Assembly (NCBI RefSeq): GCF_036227125.1
Contig: NZ_CP109435.1
Coordinates: 5,270,001 to 5,334,000, forward strand
Direction: 5' to 3'
Length of the DNA stretch: 64,000 nt
Source of the DNA: Streptomyces sp. NBC_01485
Lineage (GTDB): Bacteria > Actinomycetota > Actinomycetes > Streptomycetales > Streptomycetaceae
Every line of letters begins with the position of its first letter. Position 1 is the stretch's first letter. The notes under the pieces were generated by a model that saw only the letters and a list, made by a program, of their open reading frames with translations, was not told the DNA's origin and made no database searches. Shown here in pieces: positions 62,595 to 64,000 of the stretch. Both the position numbers and the translations under genes were made by a program.

Positions 62595-63568
62595 TCGATC
62601 CCCTGCTTCCGCAGTTCGGTGGCGAGCTGGTACAGGCCCGCGAGGTCCATGCCCTCGGCGAGCAACGGCAGTTCGTGCAACGGCAGGTCCAGCTCGCCCA
62701 GGACCGCGCGCTGCTCGTGCTCCAGCGCATACCGCTCCGCGTACTCCCCGGCCTGCTTCAGGAGCGGATCCACCAGCCGCTCCGCGTGCCCGCCGCGCCG
62801 CGCCCCGCCGAGCCCGGCGGCGGACAGCGACCGGGCAACAGAAGAACGCGTCACGGTCCGGACGAGTTCCAGCCCGTCCTCGTCGAGGATCTCGGGCCGC
62901 ACCATGTTGACGATGACCCGTCCCACCGGCAGCTTCGCCGCCCGCAGCTCGGAGATGCCGTCGGCGGTCTCCTGGACCGGCATCTCCTCGAGCAGCGTCA
63001 CCAGGTGCACGGCCGTCTCCGCCGACTTCAGCACCCGCATCACCGCCTGCGCCTGATTGTGTATCGGGCCGATCCTGGCCAGCCCGGCGACCTCGTCGTT
63101 GACGTTCAGGAAGCGGGTGACGCGGCCCGTGGGCGGGGCGTCCATGACGACGTAGTCGTACACGAACCGTCCGCTGCGGTCCTTGCGCCGGACCGCCTCG
63201 CACGCCTTGCCGGTGAGGAGCACGTCCCTCAGACCGGGGGCGACGGTGGTGGCGAAGTCGATGGCGCCGAGCTTCTTCAGGGCCCGTCCGGCGCCTCCCA
63301 GCTTGTAGAACATCTGGAGGTAGTCCAGAAGGGCCAGTTCGGGATCGATGGCCAGTGCGTACACCTCACCGCCCCCGGGGGCGACGGCGATCTTCCGTTC
63401 CTCATAAGGCAACGCCTCCGTCTCGAAGAGCTGCGCGATGCCCTGCCTGCCCTCCACCTCGACGAGAAGCGTCCGCTTCCCCGCCGTGGCGAGGGCGAGC
63501 GCGAGGGAGGCGGCGACCGTCGTCTTACCGGTCCCGCCCTTGCCGCTGACGACCTGGAGCCTGCTCAC
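62591..63568 (-). CDS. ArsA-like ATPase, first of pair
   Basis: 325 aa from GTG 63568, the usual length in Streptomyces. The deviant Walker A is VVSGKGGTGKTTVAASLAL with the signature lysine, and the switch motif is VMDAPPTGRVTRFLNV. A LVTLLEEMPVQET block is typical of Get3/ArsA relatives. No arsenite-binding Cys cluster was seen, so arsenite export is unlikely; a targeting or regulatory ATPase is inferred. It overlaps the next gene by 4 bp. Confidence 0.9.
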   Translation of the reverse strand: MSRLQVVSGKGGTGKTTVAASLALALATAGKRTLLVEVEGRQGIAQLFETEALPYEERKIAVAPGGGEVYALAIDPELALLDYLQMFYKLGGAGRALKKLGAIDFATTVAPGLRDVLLTGKACEAVRRKDRSGRFVYDYVVMDAPPTGRVTRFLNVNDEVAGLARIGPIHNQAQAVMRVLKSAETAVHLVTLLEEMPVQETADGISELRAAKLPVGRVIVNMVRPEILDEDGLELVRTVTRSSVARSLSAAGLGGARRGGHAERLVDPLLKQAGEYAERYALEHEQRAVLGELDLPLHELPLLAEGMDLAGLYQLATELRKQGIE

Positions 63569-63698
63569 GTCTTCGAGCGTAACCAGTCGGCGCCCGAGGC
63601 AACCGGGAGGCTGTGGACAACGGGGCGACCGGGGGTCGTCTATCGGCCACATGGCCTGGGAAACCGGGCCTCGGGCAACAGCGGATACAGTCGGCCCC

Positions 63699-63857
63699 AT
63701 GACCAAGTGGGAATACGCAACTGTGCCGCTGCTCGTCCACGCCACGAAGCAGATTCTGGACACCTGGGGCGAGGACGGCTGGGAACTCGTCCAGGTCGTG
63801 CCCGGCCCGAACAACCCGGAGCAGCTCGTCGCCTACCTGAAGCGGGCGAAGGCGTGA
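63699..63857 (+). CDS. DUF4177-like small protein
   Basis: 52 aa from ATG 63699. KWEYATVPLLVH, ILDTWGEDGWELVQVVPG and LVAYLKRAKA match small actinobacterial DUF4177-like proteins. TACAGT lies 8 bp upstream of the ATG, so a near-leaderless message is likely. It overlaps the RidA gene by 4 bp (GTGA). Confidence 0.85.
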   Translation: MTKWEYATVPLLVHATKQILDTWGEDGWELVQVVPGPNNPEQLVAYLKRAKA

Positions 63858-64000
63858 GCGCGGTCGAGGCGAGGCTCGCCGAGTTGGGGCTGACCCTGCC
63901 GGCGGTCGTGCCGCCCCTCGCGGCGTACCAGCCCGCCGTGCAGTCCGGCCCGTACGTGTACACGGCCGGCCAGTTGCCCATGGTGGAGGGCAAGCTGCCG
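63854..64000 (+). CDS. RidA-family protein, N-terminal part (3' end outside window)
   Basis: From GTG 63854 the visible 49 residues read VEARLAELGLTLPAVVPPLA, YQPAVQSGPYVYTAGQLPM, the start of a RidA/YjgF (enamine/imine deaminase) domain. It is cut by the window end. The GTGA overlap couples it to the DUF4177-like gene. Confidence 0.82.
   Translation, partial: MSAVEARLAELGLTLPAVVPPLAAYQPAVQSGPYVYTAGQLPMVEGKLP

Noticed and set aside
61074..63203. 709-codon minus-strand frame joining both ArsA-like genes
   Set aside because: Its first part is an out-of-frame reading of the upstream ArsA gene; the ATG at 62594 with 4-bp overlap is the real start.

Overview
The window is high-GC actinobacterial DNA, almost certainly Streptomyces. 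Evidence is the Streptomyces-type WblA with its neighbours (class A PBP, YqeY, paired ArsA-like ATPases, a DUF4177-like small protein, RidA), DUF317 and DUF2637 proteins, frequent GTG/TTG starts and putative leaderless promoters. Roughly the first 55 kb is accessory or rearranged; the last 9 kb (55.1-64 kb) is a conserved chromosomal block that begins at a tRNA-Pro(CGG) gene.

Layout. (1) 1-4.7 kb: the end of a pPIWI-RE defence module, with the C-terminal part of its helicase and the complete RNase H/PIWI-like protein, closed by a strong hairpin. (2) 4.9-5.4 kb: a 5' fragment of a class I/II aminotransferase cut off in mid-gene, a scar at an island edge. (3) 5.4-22.8 kb, all minus strand: six tightly packed genes, transcribed leftward from 22.8 kb: a giant DEAD/DUF1998 helicase with a C-terminal Vsr-like nuclease domain, a RapA/DrmD-like SNF2 ATPase, an Eco57I-type N6-adenine methyltransferase, an AIPR protein, a McrB-like AAA+ ATPase and McrC. 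This looks like a DISARM/Druantia-like core joined to AIPR and McrBC parts, and is the best candidate here for an undescribed composite defence system. (4) 23.4-30 kb: a small metabolic or modification cluster (HAD phosphatase, NAD(P)-dependent dehydrogenase, two P-loop kinases of which one is fused to an HTH, Gfo/Idh/MocA oxidoreductase, methyltransferase, GT2), then valS in an unusual setting, then a third P-loop kinase. (5) 33.9-40 kb: a Tn7/Tn5053-like transposon (TnsA, TniA, TniB and a TniQ fused to an IstA-like HTH). Its right end carries a nested 638-bp miniature transposon with 98-bp terminal inverted repeats and a perfect 5-bp target duplication. (6) 40.2-42.4 kb: a DUF317 protein, a small CxxC protein and a lipoprotein. 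(7) 42.4-50.7 kb: an integrated mobilisable element: relaxase, MobC, DUF2637 membrane protein, DnaC/IstB-like ATPase with a CTG start, replication-initiator-like protein, XRE regulator, excisionase and a tyrosine integrase with an inserted LacI-type HTH. (8) 50.8-55.1 kb: a gene split by an amber codon, a coiled-coil protein, a Fic protein under a palindromic operator, and tRNA-Pro. (9) 55.2-64 kb: the core block (Pr6Pr membrane protein, metallophosphoesterase, YqeY, PBP, wblA, two ArsA-like ATPases, DUF4177-like, RidA).

How the genes work together: regions 1 and 3 form a stacked anti-phage island. Regions 5-8 are layered mobile DNA up to the tRNA-Pro gene, a classical integration site. Region 9 is a housekeeping and developmental neighbourhood. 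All functional calls come from motif recognition by eye; no database search was run.
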